A stretch of 14,925 nt of DNA, from the NCBI GenBank assembly GCA_910578745.1, contig CAJTSN010000040.1, positions 1-14,925 on the forward strand. Reading direction: 5' to 3'. Origin of the DNA: an uncultured Bacilli bacterium (GTDB lineage Bacteria > Bacillota_I > Bacilli_A > RF39 > UBA660). Below, in pieces: positions 6,343 through 13,810 of this stretch. The notes beneath the pieces are model-generated. The model worked only from the letters and a program-made list of their open reading frames with translations, had not been told where the DNA came from and did no database searches. A program made the translations under genes and the position numbers. Within the stretch, counting starts at the first letter, position 1. The number at the start of each line of letters is the position of its first letter.

Positions 6343-7711
6343 AAAATATAATTTTTTCTTGTATATAAGAAATGACATTCTCAAGTGGCATTGTAATTTG
6401 TTCCATCGTATCCCGATTTCGAATCGTGACCGTTCCTTTTTCCATTGTTTCATCATCAACAGTAATACAAAAAGGAGTCCCAATTACATCTTGTCTACGA
6501 TACCTTTTCCCAATATTTCCAGAATCATCATAAGTAGTCATAAAATATTTTGAAAATTGTTCATAAATTTCATTTGCTTTTTCTGCATGGTATTTTTTAA
6601 CAAGAGGGAGTATAGCCACTTTATAAGGCGCTAAAGAAGGAATAAGATGTAGTACTTCCCTTTCACTTCCATCTTCTAATGTTTCTTTTTCATAAGCATT
6701 GAATAAAATAGCAAGAACGGTTCTATCTAATCCATATGTAGATTCAATAATATAAGGAATAAATTTTTCATTTGTATCAGGGTCTAAATATTCCATAGAC
6801 TCTCCACTATATTCTTGATGACGTGTTAAATCAAAATTTGTTCGATTATGGGTTCCATTGATTTCTCCCCAACCAAAAGGAAATTTATATTCAATATCAC
6901 ATGCTTCTTTTGCATAATGCGCTAATTTCTCATGGTCATGAAACCTTAGTTTTTCTTCTGGAAGACCTAAATCCATAAAAAATTTCTTACCATATTCTTT
7001 AAAATAAGCATAAATTTCACTATCAGTTCCTTCCTTACAAAAGGTTTGAAATTCCATTTGCTCAAATTCAATCGTTCGAAATGTAAAGTTTCCTGGTGTA
7101 ATTTCGTTTCGAAATGCTTTTCCAATTTGTCCTATACTAAATGGAAGTTTTGCTCGCATCGTACGTTGTACATTTTTATAGTTTACATATTCTCCTTGCG
7201 CATTTTCAGGTCTTAAATACACAATATTTTTCGCATCTTTTGTGACTCCTCTTTGGGTCTCAAACATTAAGTTAAACTCTCGGATATCAGTAAAATTATG
7301 CTTCCCACATTTTGGACATGGAATTTGATGCTCTTTAATAAATTGCATCATTTCTTCTTCACTCATTCCATCTGCATGTGCATCTGAGTCAAAATCATCA
7401 ATTAAATGATCAGCTCTACTCCTAGTTTTGCATTCCTTGCAATCTAACAATGGGTCTGAAAAACTAGAAACATGTCCTGATGCTTCCCAAACACGAGGAT
7501 GCATCAAAATATCGGCATCTAACTCATAACTATTTTGCCTTTCTTGAATGAAACGTTTCCGCCATGCATCTTTGACCGCATTTTTTAATCGACTTCCTAA
7601 AGGACCATAATCCCAAGTATTTGCAAGTCCTCCATAGATTTCACTTCCCTGAAAAATGAATCCATACTGTTTACATAAATTTACCAATTCTTCCATTTTC
7701 ATTTCTTTCAT
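6341..7711 (-). CDS. glyQS: Glycyl-tRNA synthetase, single-chain (alpha2) type
   Basis: A class II synthetase of 456 aa from the chosen start, of the homodimeric type and not the bacterial alpha2beta2 type. Seen in order (numbered from 7711): GSEIYGGLANTWDYGPLG (23-40), CKEC (91-94) and CPKC (132-135) Cys pairs in the insertion, motif 2 FRNE (200-203) with TFRTIEFEQMEF, the glycine-site segment GEINGTHNRTNFDLTRHQ (282-299), motif 3 GLDRTVLAIL (327-336), and a C-terminal anticodon-binding domain from about 355. Upstream ATGs at 7720 and 7717 are possible, but the AGAAGGG site abuts 7720 and is better spaced for 7711. A T-box leader lies immediately upstream. Confidence 0.96.
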   Translation of the reverse strand: MKEMKMEELVNLCKQYGFIFQGSEIYGGLANTWDYGPLGSRLKNAVKDAWRKRFIQERQNSYELDADILMHPRVWEASGHVSSFSDPLLDCKECKTRSRADHLIDDFDSDAHADGMSEEEMMQFIKEHQIPCPKCGKHNFTDIREFNLMFETQRGVTKDAKNIVYLRPENAQGEYVNYKNVQRTMRAKLPFSIGQIGKAFRNEITPGNFTFRTIEFEQMEFQTFCKEGTDSEIYAYFKEYGKKFFMDLGLPEEKLRFHDHEKLAHYAKEACDIEYKFPFGWGEINGTHNRTNFDLTRHQEYSGESMEYLDPDTNEKFIPYIIESTYGLDRTVLAILFNAYEKETLEDGSEREVLHLIPSLAPYKVAILPLVKKYHAEKANEIYEQFSKYFMTTYDDSGNIGKRYRRQDVIGTPFCITVDDETMEKGTVTIRNRDTMEQITMPLENVISYIQEKIIF

Positions 7712-7721
7712 TTTCATCATC

Positions 7722-7856
7722 CCTTCTCAAAAAAAGAGACTCCGTTTTATACATAGAGACGCTTTAACTTACGCGGTTCCACTCTACTTATTCTAACAGA
7801 ATCCCTTAAAATATACTGCTCCTGGTTTCCAAGCCAATCATCACACTTCAATATAT
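7722..7856 (-). promoter_or_regulatory. T-box leader of glyQS, unusually short
   Basis: The T-box core is GTGGAACCGCG (about 7771-7781). The antiterminator pairs GUAGAG with CUCUAU and GCG with CGU around the UGGAACC bulge. The competing terminator uses CGTCTCT with GGAGTCTC followed by T7 (ending about 7728). Upstream is a hairpin ATTCT-GTT-AGAAT, and farther up a compact Stem I candidate whose base pairs AUAUAUUG (7849-7856) with CAGUAUAU (7811-7818). By family it senses uncharged tRNA-Gly. The specifier is not certain: GGA (7820-7822) and GGC (7833-7835) are both within Stem I. The whole leader is about 135 nt, much shorter than the isoleucine leader in this window (about 208 nt). Confidence 0.85.
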
Positions 7857-7860
7857 AGGT

Positions 7861-7889
7861 ATCATAACCTATTTTTTTAAATTTTTCAA
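7861..7889 (-). promoter_or_regulatory. Putative sigma-A promoter of the glyQS T-box, overlapping a stop codon
   Basis: On the minus strand TTGAAA (7884-7889) and TATGAT (7861-7866) are 17 bp apart, each with five of six consensus bases. The -35 contains the TGA stop of the preceding small ORF. Initiation near 7854 would coincide with the base of the compact Stem I. The -10 is exactly the centre of an inverted repeat ATAGGT-TATGAT-ACCTAT (7855-7872). Confidence 0.6.
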
Positions 7890-8074
7890 CCCTTTTCTGT
7901 CGTTATTTTTATATTTACTTCCATTTCTGGTTCTACAAAATCACTTAATTTCTTTAAAATAACTTGTATAGATTCCTCATCCTCTATCACAAGTCGAAGT
8001 AAAAAATTGAGTTCTTCTATATCCCCCGTTTCTAAAATACGTTCCCATATTTTACTTGGTTTAATTGTTCCCAT
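7886..8074 (-). CDS. Small conserved-looking protein of unknown function (62 aa)
   Basis: I do not recognise this protein. It is 62 aa, acidic in its middle (EDEES around residues 31-35), with alternating charged and hydrophobic residues compatible with two helices and a C-terminal beta-like VNIKITTEKG. It has no signal peptide, membrane segment or cysteine. Support for coding: an AAAGGA ribosome binding site four to five bases before the ATG at 8074, a separate promoter-like element (8105-8133), and placement in the otherwise empty gap between the gapA terminator and the glyQS leader with no competing gene. Its stop codon lies inside the -35 of the glyQS T-box promoter. Part of its transcription may read into glyQS. 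Confidence 0.6.
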   Translation of the reverse strand: MGTIKPSKIWERILETGDIEELNFLLRLVIEDEESIQVILKKLSDFVEPEMEVNIKITTEKG

Positions 8075-8104
8075 AGAGTCCTTTCTAATACATCTTCAAG
8101 ACTC

Positions 8105-8133
8105 ACTATAACATATCTTTCATAAAAAAACAA
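8105..8133 (-). promoter_or_regulatory. Putative promoter of the 62-aa ORF
   Basis: On the minus strand TTGTTT (8128-8133), 17 bp, then TATAGT (8105-8110) preceded by a TGT extended -10. The -35 is weak, the -10 good. It lies about 30 bp upstream of the start codon at 8074. Confidence 0.5.
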
Positions 8134-8170
8134 ATCTTATATTTAGAATTTTTTCTTCTTTCAATAAGAG

Positions 8171-8199
8171 AAAAAAGATAAAGTGTCCTTATCTTTTTT
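8171..8199. terminator. Terminator of gapA (symmetrical, possibly bidirectional)
   Basis: A perfect 11-bp stem, AAAAAAGATAA (8171-8181) with TTATCTTTTTT (8189-8199), around a 7-nt loop. The run of T closes the arm on either strand. It overlaps the gapA stop codon. Confidence 0.85.
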
Positions 8200-9202
8200 A
8201 TTTTTTCATCAAATAAGCAGCCGTTCTTACCATTTGTGCACTATAACTCATTTCATTATCATACCATGCAATTACTTTTACAAGCTCTCGACCATCAACT
8301 TCTAAGACTTCTGTCAAAAGACCATCGACAAGTCCCCCAAGTCTTGAACCGATAATATCACTTGATACAATTGGGTCTTCTGTATACCCTAATGTTTCAG
8401 AAACAGCGCTTTTAAACGCATTATTAATTTCTTCTTTCGTAGTATTTCTTTTAAGTTCTAAAGTTAAATCCACTACAGAACCTGTCGTTGTTGGAACACG
8501 TAATGCACTTCCTGACAATTTTCCTTGTAAAGAAGGAATAACAAGACCTATCGCTTTAGCAGCTCCTGTACTTGATGGAATGATGTTTGCCGCTCCCGCT
8601 CTTCCACGTCTTGCATAAATTCCTTTTTTATGAGCAACATCAAGAATTGTTTGATCGTTTGTATAGGCATGAACGGTTGTCATATACCCTTTTTCTACTC
8701 CAAAAGTTTGTTCTAAAACATGTAAAACAGGCGCTAAACAATTGGTAGTACAACTTGCAGCACTGATGATTTCTTCCGTCCCATCAAGAATATCTTCATT
8801 TACTCCATACACAACTGTTTTTAAGTCTCCCTTAGCTGGAGCGGAAATAATTACCTTTTTAGCGCCAGCTTTAATATGGGCAGAAGCTTTTTCTTTATCA
8901 GTAAAAAGACCTGTACATTCAAATACTTCATCAATTTCAAGTTCTCCCCATGGCAACATACTTGGATCCTTCTCAGAATATACTCGTATTTTTCGACCTC
9001 CAACAACAAGACTATCTTCTGTATGTGAAATTTCTTCTACACGATAATTTCTATGTGAAGTATCATATTTTAACAAATACGCAAGTTGTTCTGCATCTGT
9101 TAAATCATTAATAGCGACTACTTCAAATCGATCGTCTTCCTCCATAAGTCGAAAAACCAATCTTCCTATTCTTCCAAAACCATTAATTGCAACTTTTATC
9201 AT
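8198..9202 (-). CDS. gapA: Glyceraldehyde-3-phosphate dehydrogenase (NAD-dependent)
   Basis: A 334-aa cytoplasmic glycolytic enzyme converting glyceraldehyde 3-phosphate, NAD+ and phosphate to 1,3-bisphosphoglycerate. It has the Rossmann motif GFGRIG (8-13), Asp33 in INDLTD at the position that selects NAD+ over NADP+, the catalytic SAASCTTNCLAP with Cys151, and catalytic His178 in TTVHAYTNDQ. WYDNEMSYS near the C-terminus is also typical. Length is normal for bacterial GapA. The start at 9202 follows GAGGAG. It sits 15 nt after the TGS-domain kinase gene, so the two share a transcript. No cggR-like regulator or pgk/tpi neighbours appear in the window. Confidence 0.98.
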   Translation of the reverse strand: MIKVAINGFGRIGRLVFRLMEEDDRFEVVAINDLTDAEQLAYLLKYDTSHRNYRVEEISHTEDSLVVGGRKIRVYSEKDPSMLPWGELEIDEVFECTGLFTDKEKASAHIKAGAKKVIISAPAKGDLKTVVYGVNEDILDGTEEIISAASCTTNCLAPVLHVLEQTFGVEKGYMTTVHAYTNDQTILDVAHKKGIYARRGRAGAANIIPSSTGAAKAIGLVIPSLQGKLSGSALRVPTTTGSVVDLTLELKRNTTKEEINNAFKSAVSETLGYTEDPIVSSDIIGSRLGGLVDGLLTEVLEVDGRELVKVIAWYDNEMSYSAQMVRTAAYLMKK

Positions 9203-9217
9203 TCTATCTCCTCTTTT

Positions 9218-10882
9218 CTAACGTTTATAAAAACAACTATTTCCAATAAATTCGCGTATAACAGAATCATTTGGAACTTCCTCCGACGGAATTGGCAAAA
9301 AATTTCTCAAAAAATTAATAAGTCGTAGAGCCTCTGGATAGCATGGATCTTCTTCATCAATATTAAATAAAAGAGGCTCTGCATATGTCTTTAAAACTCC
9401 AATTTCATAGACAAGGGCTGAATTAAGCATTTCGTCTGCATCATCTTGATAAGGGAAAATATATTTTTCTTCCCCATCATGAATATCATGCCATTTATTT
9501 AATGTGTCACTAGCGCCATGTCCACGATATTTACTATCTCTTACAATCCTTCTTAACTTTCTAGTATCACTCGTATGGATTCGATTATGATTGTCAATAT
9601 TTAGTTGTGTAAGAGGACTAATATAAATTTTGAATTTTATATCTCGATCAATCGCCATCGTCAAATCTTCGTTTAAACAATGAAGTCCTTCAATTAAAAT
9701 AACATCATTTTTTCCAATCTGTAGAACATTCCCATTATATTCTCTTTTTCCTAAAACAAAATTATAGGAAGGAATTTCTACTTTTTCTCCATTGAGAAGT
9801 TGCATCAAATGTTTATTAAACAAAGTGACATCAAGTGCTTTTAAAGACTCTGTATCTAAATTTCCATTTTCAAGACGGGGTGTTTTATCTCGATCAAGAA
9901 AATAATCATCTAAGGAAATCTGGTATGGTTTAAGTCCCCTACTCTGTAAATTAACTGCAAGTTTTTTACAAGATGTCGTTTTTCCAGAAGAAGAAGGTCC
10001 TGCAATTAAAACGAGTTTAATATTTCTATTTTGGGCAATTTTATCTGAAATAAACGCTAATTGATTATTATAGTAAGCCTCTGCTAAACGAATGACATTT
10101 CCAGCTTCGCCATTTGATACAGCCTCATTCAAATCAGATGCATTACTAATATGAATTTGTCTTCCCCAAGTCGTATAGTCTAGAAATTTATTAAAAAGTC
10201 TTTCATGGTGTACATATTCTAGTGTACATTCTGGGTTATAATAACTTGGATGCGATAACACAAACCCATTTCCTTTTATATAAGTAAGTTTGAAATCATC
10301 AATTTGTCCTGTTGAATAAGCAATTTTTCCATAAAAATAGTCATAAAGTGTTTTTACATGATAAAGGTTGATATAGGTATTGCTAATATATTTTAGGACC
10401 TTAGCTTTATCAAACTGCCTTTGTCTTTCAAAATATTTAATCGCATCTAATCTCGAAACACTTATTTTCTCAATAAGCAAGTTTTCTTTTACGAATTCCT
10501 TCATTTTTTCTTCTATATTTCGAATGAAAGGTTTATCAATCTCTATTCCATGAATTTCACAATAATATCCTTTATCTATTGAATGTTCCACAACAACTTC
10601 TACATCATCTTTAAATAATTCCTTAACTGCTAAGATAAGTAAAAATTGTGTTGATCTAGAGTAAATCTGGTTCCCAACCTCACTACTACGATCAAAAAAA
10701 TCAACTGTACAACTTCTTGTTATCTTTTCTGATAATTCTACCATGTCACCATCGACGGTTCCTATCAAGATTGGATAATTAAAATGTTGTTTGTAAGCCT
10801 CACTTATTTCATATAGTGTTACCCCAGAGTCAAATTCTTTTATATCAGAACCACGAAAACTAATACTAATTTTCTTTTCCAT
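9218..10882 (-). CDS. TGS-domain P-loop nucleoside kinase (uridine kinase-like)
   Basis: A 554-aa multidomain protein. Residues about 1-62 form a TGS domain. About 63-200 resemble the second additional (editing-like) domain of threonyl-tRNA synthetase. About 285-500 form a uridine kinase/phosphoribulokinase-type P-loop domain with Walker A GPSSSGKT (295-302), LDDYFLDRD (324-332) and the Walker B-like VILIEGLHCLN (394-404). This architecture is known among Firmicutes proteins annotated as uridine or nucleoside kinases, but the substrate is not certain. The ThrRS-like domain has lost the HxxxH signature: the aligned segment reads YSRSTQFLLILAVKELF (74-90), so it is unlikely to edit tRNA. The start at 10882 is preceded by AGAGGG. 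It is the first gene of the unit with gapA. Confidence 0.85.
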   Translation of the reverse strand: MEKKISISFRGSDIKEFDSGVTLYEISEAYKQHFNYPILIGTVDGDMVELSEKITRSCTVDFFDRSSEVGNQIYSRSTQFLLILAVKELFKDDVEVVVEHSIDKGYYCEIHGIEIDKPFIRNIEEKMKEFVKENLLIEKISVSRLDAIKYFERQRQFDKAKVLKYISNTYINLYHVKTLYDYFYGKIAYSTGQIDDFKLTYIKGNGFVLSHPSYYNPECTLEYVHHERLFNKFLDYTTWGRQIHISNASDLNEAVSNGEAGNVIRLAEAYYNNQLAFISDKIAQNRNIKLVLIAGPSSSGKTTSCKKLAVNLQSRGLKPYQISLDDYFLDRDKTPRLENGNLDTESLKALDVTLFNKHLMQLLNGEKVEIPSYNFVLGKREYNGNVLQIGKNDVILIEGLHCLNEDLTMAIDRDIKFKIYISPLTQLNIDNHNRIHTSDTRKLRRIVRDSKYRGHGASDTLNKWHDIHDGEEKYIFPYQDDADEMLNSALVYEIGVLKTYAEPLLFNIDEEDPCYPEALRLINFLRNFLPIPSEEVPNDSVIREFIGNSCFYKR

Positions 10883-10911
10883 ATAAATCCCTCTATTCTT
10901 TTATTACTATA

Positions 10912-10940
10912 AGTATATCAAAGTTTTAAAACTTTGTCAC
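10912..10940 (-). promoter_or_regulatory. Putative sigma-A promoter of the kinase-gapA operon
   Basis: On the minus strand GTGACA (10935-10940) and TATACT (10912-10917) are 17 bp apart, each differing from consensus at one base. The predicted 5' end is near 10905, about 22 nt before the kinase start codon. Confidence 0.65.
10919..10936. promoter_or_regulatory. Perfect 18-bp palindrome in the kinase-gapA promoter spacer (candidate operator)
   Basis: CAAAGTTTTAAAACTTTG reads the same on both strands with no central gap. It fills the spacer of the kinase-gapA promoter and overlaps the last two bases of its -35. That is a classic position for a dimeric repressor to block polymerase. It also lies about 60 bp upstream of divergent clpP. 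The cognate regulator is unknown. Confidence 0.6.
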
Positions 10941-10997
10941 ATTTTTTTTCGAATAAAATAAAGTTTTACGCTTATTATAAATGTAGGAGGATCGACT

Positions 10998-11582
10998 ATG
11001 AGTTTAATACCAACTGTTATTGAGAAGTCAAACCAAGGAGAACGGGTGTATGATATTTATTCTAGGTTATTAAAGGATAGAATTATTATGTTAAGTGGTG
11101 AAATTACAGATACAAGTGCAGATACAATCGTAGCAGAACTTTTATATCTAGATTCGATAAATAATAATGATATTAGTATCTATATTAATTCCCCGGGAGG
11201 AAGTGTGACAGCTGGAATGGCTATTTATGACACGATGAACTTTGTAAAAAGTGATGTTTCGACTATCTGTGTAGGTATGGCTGCAAGTATGGCGGCTTTC
11301 CTTTTATCAAGTGGTGAAAAAGGAAAACGATTTGTCCTACCCAACAGTGAAGTTATGATTCATCAGCCCCTAGGAGGAGTAGAAGGACAAGCAACAGAGA
11401 TTAAAATTGCAGCAGAAAGAATCTTAAAAATGCGGGAAAAATTAAACACTTTGCTTTCTAAGAATACAGGAAAGGATTTGAAAGTAATTGAAAGAGACAC
11501 AGAGAGAGATTACTTTCTTGAAGCGGAGGAGGCTGTTGCTTATGGTTTAGTCGACAAAGTAATTGAAAAAGAAAAATCATAA
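10998..11582 (+). CDS. clpP: ATP-dependent Clp protease proteolytic subunit
   Basis: A 194-aa serine peptidase that assembles into a 14-mer barrel and degrades substrates fed by Clp ATPases. The catalytic triad is visible: Ser97 in GMAASMAAFLLSSG, His122 in VMIHQPLGG, and Asp171 in ERDYFLEAEEA. The oxyanion segment INSPGGSVTAGMAIYD (63-78) is intact, and length is normal. AGGAGG lies seven bases before ATG 10998. A TATAAA at 10976-10981 could be the -10, but no good -35 is seen. No CtsR-type tandem heptamer (GGTCAAA) is present upstream, so heat-shock control by CtsR is not supported. The gene is monocistronic, with divergent and convergent neighbours. Confidence 0.98.
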   Translation: MSLIPTVIEKSNQGERVYDIYSRLLKDRIIMLSGEITDTSADTIVAELLYLDSINNNDISIYINSPGGSVTAGMAIYDTMNFVKSDVSTICVGMAASMAAFLLSSGEKGKRFVLPNSEVMIHQPLGGVEGQATEIKIAAERILKMREKLNTLLSKNTGKDLKVIERDTERDYFLEAEEAVAYGLVDKVIEKEKS

Positions 11583-11592
11583 GAAATAAATT

Positions 11593-11631
11593 AAAAAATG
11601 CTATGAATCAATACGTTTCATAGCATTTTTT
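11593..11631. terminator. Terminator of clpP (also usable by tsaD)
   Basis: A perfect 15-bp stem (11593-11607 with 11617-11631) around a 9-nt loop, with T6 closing the arm on both strands. It ends clpP on the plus strand. On the minus strand it could terminate the tsa operon after a 3' untranslated stretch of about 156 nt. Between 11632 and 11787 I see only AT-rich sequence with a weak A/T hairpin at 11706-11723. Confidence 0.88.
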
Positions 11632-11787
11632 ATATCTTATTTTCTGTCTTATCTCATCTAATTTTCTAAGTCTACAAGAAAAGGCAAAATTTAATTTATA
11701 CATCAAAAGAAATATTTTTCTTTATTCTCAATAAGTTTAAATAACATATCAATAAAATTTTTCTGTGCATTACAACAATTCAAGCTT

Positions 11788-12792
11788 TTAGTGTAAAAAT
11801 TCAGTCGCTTTAGCATTTAATGTTAAATCCGCTCTTTTTCCTATTTTATAAGCATAATATCCCGCAGCACCAATCATGGTAGCATTGTCTGTACAATACT
11901 TCAAATCTGGATAAATTAGATTTATATTATTTTTTGAACATAAATTCTTTAACGCTTCTCTTAAACCTTGGCTCGCAGATACACCTCCCGCTAGTACCAA
12001 ATGATTACATTGATATTCCTTCAAAGCCCGCAATGTTTTTTTACAAATGATTTCAATGACACGATTTTGAAAAGATGTCGCTAAATTTTCTTTTACGATT
12101 TTATGACCCCTTTGTTCTTCATTATGTTTTAAATTAATAACCGCACTTTTTAAGCCACTAAAACTAAAATTGTAAGAATCATCGTCTAAAGGGAGTGGCA
12201 ATGTATAGGTATCTTCCCCAAGACGTGCCAAAGCATCAATTTTAGGCCCTCCTGGATAAGGAAGATCTAAAACTCTAGCCACTTTATCATACACTTCTCC
12301 GACTGCATCATCTAAGGTAGAACCAATTACTTCAAAATCATAGTCATACTTCATATAGACAAGTTCTGTATGCCCACCACTAACAACTAAAGCAAGTAAT
12401 GGAAATTCCATAGGAGCAACTAAATTGTTTGCATAAATATGCCCTGCAATATGGTGCACAGGAATGAGTGGTTTATTATATACATAAGAAAGAGTCTTAG
12501 CCGCTGTTACACCCACCAATAATGAACCTATTAAACCTGGTGCATATGTAACTGCGATTGCATCTATATCACTCATTGTTAGGGCAGATTTGAAAAGTGC
12601 TTCTTCGATTGCTTTTGTAATCACTTCAATATGCATCCGTGAGGCAATTTCAGGAACTACTCCTCCATATAATTTATGAATATCAATTTGCGATAAAACC
12701 ACCGTAGATATGTCTTCACAACCGTTTTTTACAATACTACAACTCGTTTCATCACAACTTGACTCAATGGCTAAAATATAAATATCTTCCAT
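11788..12792 (-). CDS. tsaD: tRNA N6-threonylcarbamoyladenosine transferase TsaD
   Basis: A 334-aa Kae1/TsaD ASKHA-fold enzyme that transfers the threonylcarbamoyl group from TC-AMP to A37 of tRNAs reading ANN codons. Landmarks: LAIESSCDETS (7-17), GGVVPEIASRMH (43-54), the metal-binding HIAGH (114-118) in PVHHIAGHIYAN, VSGGHTEL (137-144), SFSGLKSA, and the C-terminal DNATMIGAAGYY segment. Length matches the family. Its ATG directly follows the rimI stop codon with no intervening base, and its ribosome binding site (AGGAAG) lies within rimI, so translation is probably coupled. It is the last gene of the tsaE-tsaB-rimI-tsaD unit. Confidence 0.97.
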   Translation of the reverse strand: MEDIYILAIESSCDETSCSIVKNGCEDISTVVLSQIDIHKLYGGVVPEIASRMHIEVITKAIEEALFKSALTMSDIDAIAVTYAPGLIGSLLVGVTAAKTLSYVYNKPLIPVHHIAGHIYANNLVAPMEFPLLALVVSGGHTELVYMKYDYDFEVIGSTLDDAVGEVYDKVARVLDLPYPGGPKIDALARLGEDTYTLPLPLDDDSYNFSFSGLKSAVINLKHNEEQRGHKIVKENLATSFQNRVIEIICKKTLRALKEYQCNHLVLAGGVSASQGLREALKNLCSKNNINLIYPDLKYCTDNATMIGAAGYYAYKIGKRADLTLNAKATEFLH

Positions 12793-13194
12793 TTAATTCA
12801 CTTCCTTTATCATTAAAAATGCATCAATTCCATCGTAGTAGTTTTTTCTTTTTCCAATTTTTTTAAAACCTATTTTTTCATAAACATGAATCGCACAAAT
12901 ATTTTGAACAGATACTTCTAAAGTAACCGTTTCTACATTTTTCTGTTTCAAAATGTTACACATTTCTACAAGCAATGTAGAAGCAATATTTTCATTCCTA
13001 TATTTTTCATCTACATAGAGATAAGTAAGCTCTGCTCTTTCATAGAAAACACGAAAAGAAATGAATCCTTTTCTAATTTTTTCTTCAAAGATATAGATGA
13101 AGTCAATTCCATCATCACTTAATTTCGTATGAAAAGCACTTTGACTCCAAACATCTAATATCCCTTTATCACTTTTTTTATACGCTCGTACCAT
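12793..13194 (-). CDS. rimI: RimI-like GNAT N-acetyltransferase
   Basis: A 133-aa GNAT-fold acetyltransferase. In bacteria RimI acetylates the N-terminal residue of ribosomal protein S18 and its gene is often embedded between tsaB and tsaD, as here. Visible: TYLYVDEKYRNENIASTLL (58-75) spanning strand beta4 and the acetyl-CoA loop, VSVQNICAIHVYEKIGFKKIG (95-114), and KNYYDGIDAFLMIKE at the end. The acetyl-CoA pyrophosphate loop is normally Q/RxxGxG/A; here it reads RNENIA (66-71), with Asn69 where Gly is usual. The start at 13194 overlaps the tsaB 3' end by 17 nt. The substrate is inferred from context only. Confidence 0.88.
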   Translation of the reverse strand: MVRAYKKSDKGILDVWSQSAFHTKLSDDGIDFIYIFEEKIRKGFISFRVFYERAELTYLYVDEKYRNENIASTLLVEMCNILKQKNVETVTLEVSVQNICAIHVYEKIGFKKIGKRKNYYDGIDAFLMIKEVN

Positions 13195-13810
13195 TTAATT
13201 TTTCTTCTGCCTCTGTTTTCTTTAAATAGTTAGGAATTAATGTATGTACATCTACGCCCACTCTATCTATATATTTTTCTATAATCTTTGTCACATTCAC
13301 CTTAGGTCGAACGACTGGCAAAGAAGGAAAATCATCCAGACTCACAAAAGTAATATGCTCCCTATACTCTTTTACTTTTTCTAGGAATTCTTCCCTTTTT
13401 ATGTAAACATCTTCAATAATTGGTTTCAAATCGGCTGTATAAAGAGCTGCATAAATTGCATCTCTTCTTGCATCAATCATAGGGACTATATATGGCGTTC
13501 CATCAGTTGTTGCCAGAAATTCAAGTTCAGAAATTGGTACAATTGGAATATTGAGTGCCCAAGCAAGCGTTTTTGCGAAAGAAAGTCCTATACGAAGACC
13601 CGTAAAAGACCCTGGTCCATTCACAACAAAAACTTTTTCAATATCTGTCACATATAATTGCAACGCTTCCATAATTTCTTTTACCTTTGGAATAAGTTTG
13701 ATTGACAAATCATTTTTATTTTCCTCTTCAAAAAAATAGAGCTGCCTTTTTCCTTTATATATTGCTATTGTCATCATATGACAACTTGTATCTAAGAATA
13801 AAGAAATCAT
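13178..13810 (-). CDS. tsaB: tRNA threonylcarbamoyladenosine biosynthesis protein TsaB
   Basis: A 210-aa inactive ASKHA-fold paralogue of TsaD that dimerises with it and scaffolds the TsaE-containing t6A complex. It shows the LFLDTSCHMMTIAIY start, the diagnostic VVNGPGSFTGLRIGLSFAKTL stretch around 62-82, and MIDARRDAIYAALY (111-124). It lacks the HxxxH metal site of TsaD, as expected. Its ATG overlaps the tsaE stop codon in an ATGA arrangement (13807-13810), implying translational coupling. The end overlaps rimI by 17 nt. Confidence 0.95.
   Translation of the reverse strand: MISLFLDTSCHMMTIAIYKGKRQLYFFEEENKNDLSIKLIPKVKEIMEALQLYVTDIEKVFVVNGPGSFTGLRIGLSFAKTLAWALNIPIVPISELEFLATTDGTPYIVPMIDARRDAIYAALYTADLKPIIEDVYIKREEFLEKVKEYREHITFVSLDDFPSLPVVRPKVNVTKIIEKYIDRVGVDVHTLIPNYLKKTEAEEKLNGTSV

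Noticed and set aside
10960..10968. Second copy of the AAAGTTTTA half-site near the clpP promoter
   Set aside because: The same 9-mer also occurs at 4392-4400 inside the Ile T-box leader; single half-sites are expected by chance in AT-rich DNA. Only the full palindrome is kept.
10937..10997. Possible CtsR heat-shock operator for clpP
   Set aside because: No tandem GGTCAAA-like heptamers are present between the palindrome and the clpP start.
13807..13810. UGA as a possible tryptophan codon (mycoplasma code)
   Set aside because: TGA ends tsaE exactly within an ATGA overlap with tsaB at the normal family length, and the 62-aa ORF also ends in TGA. Tryptophans checked in ileS use TGG.
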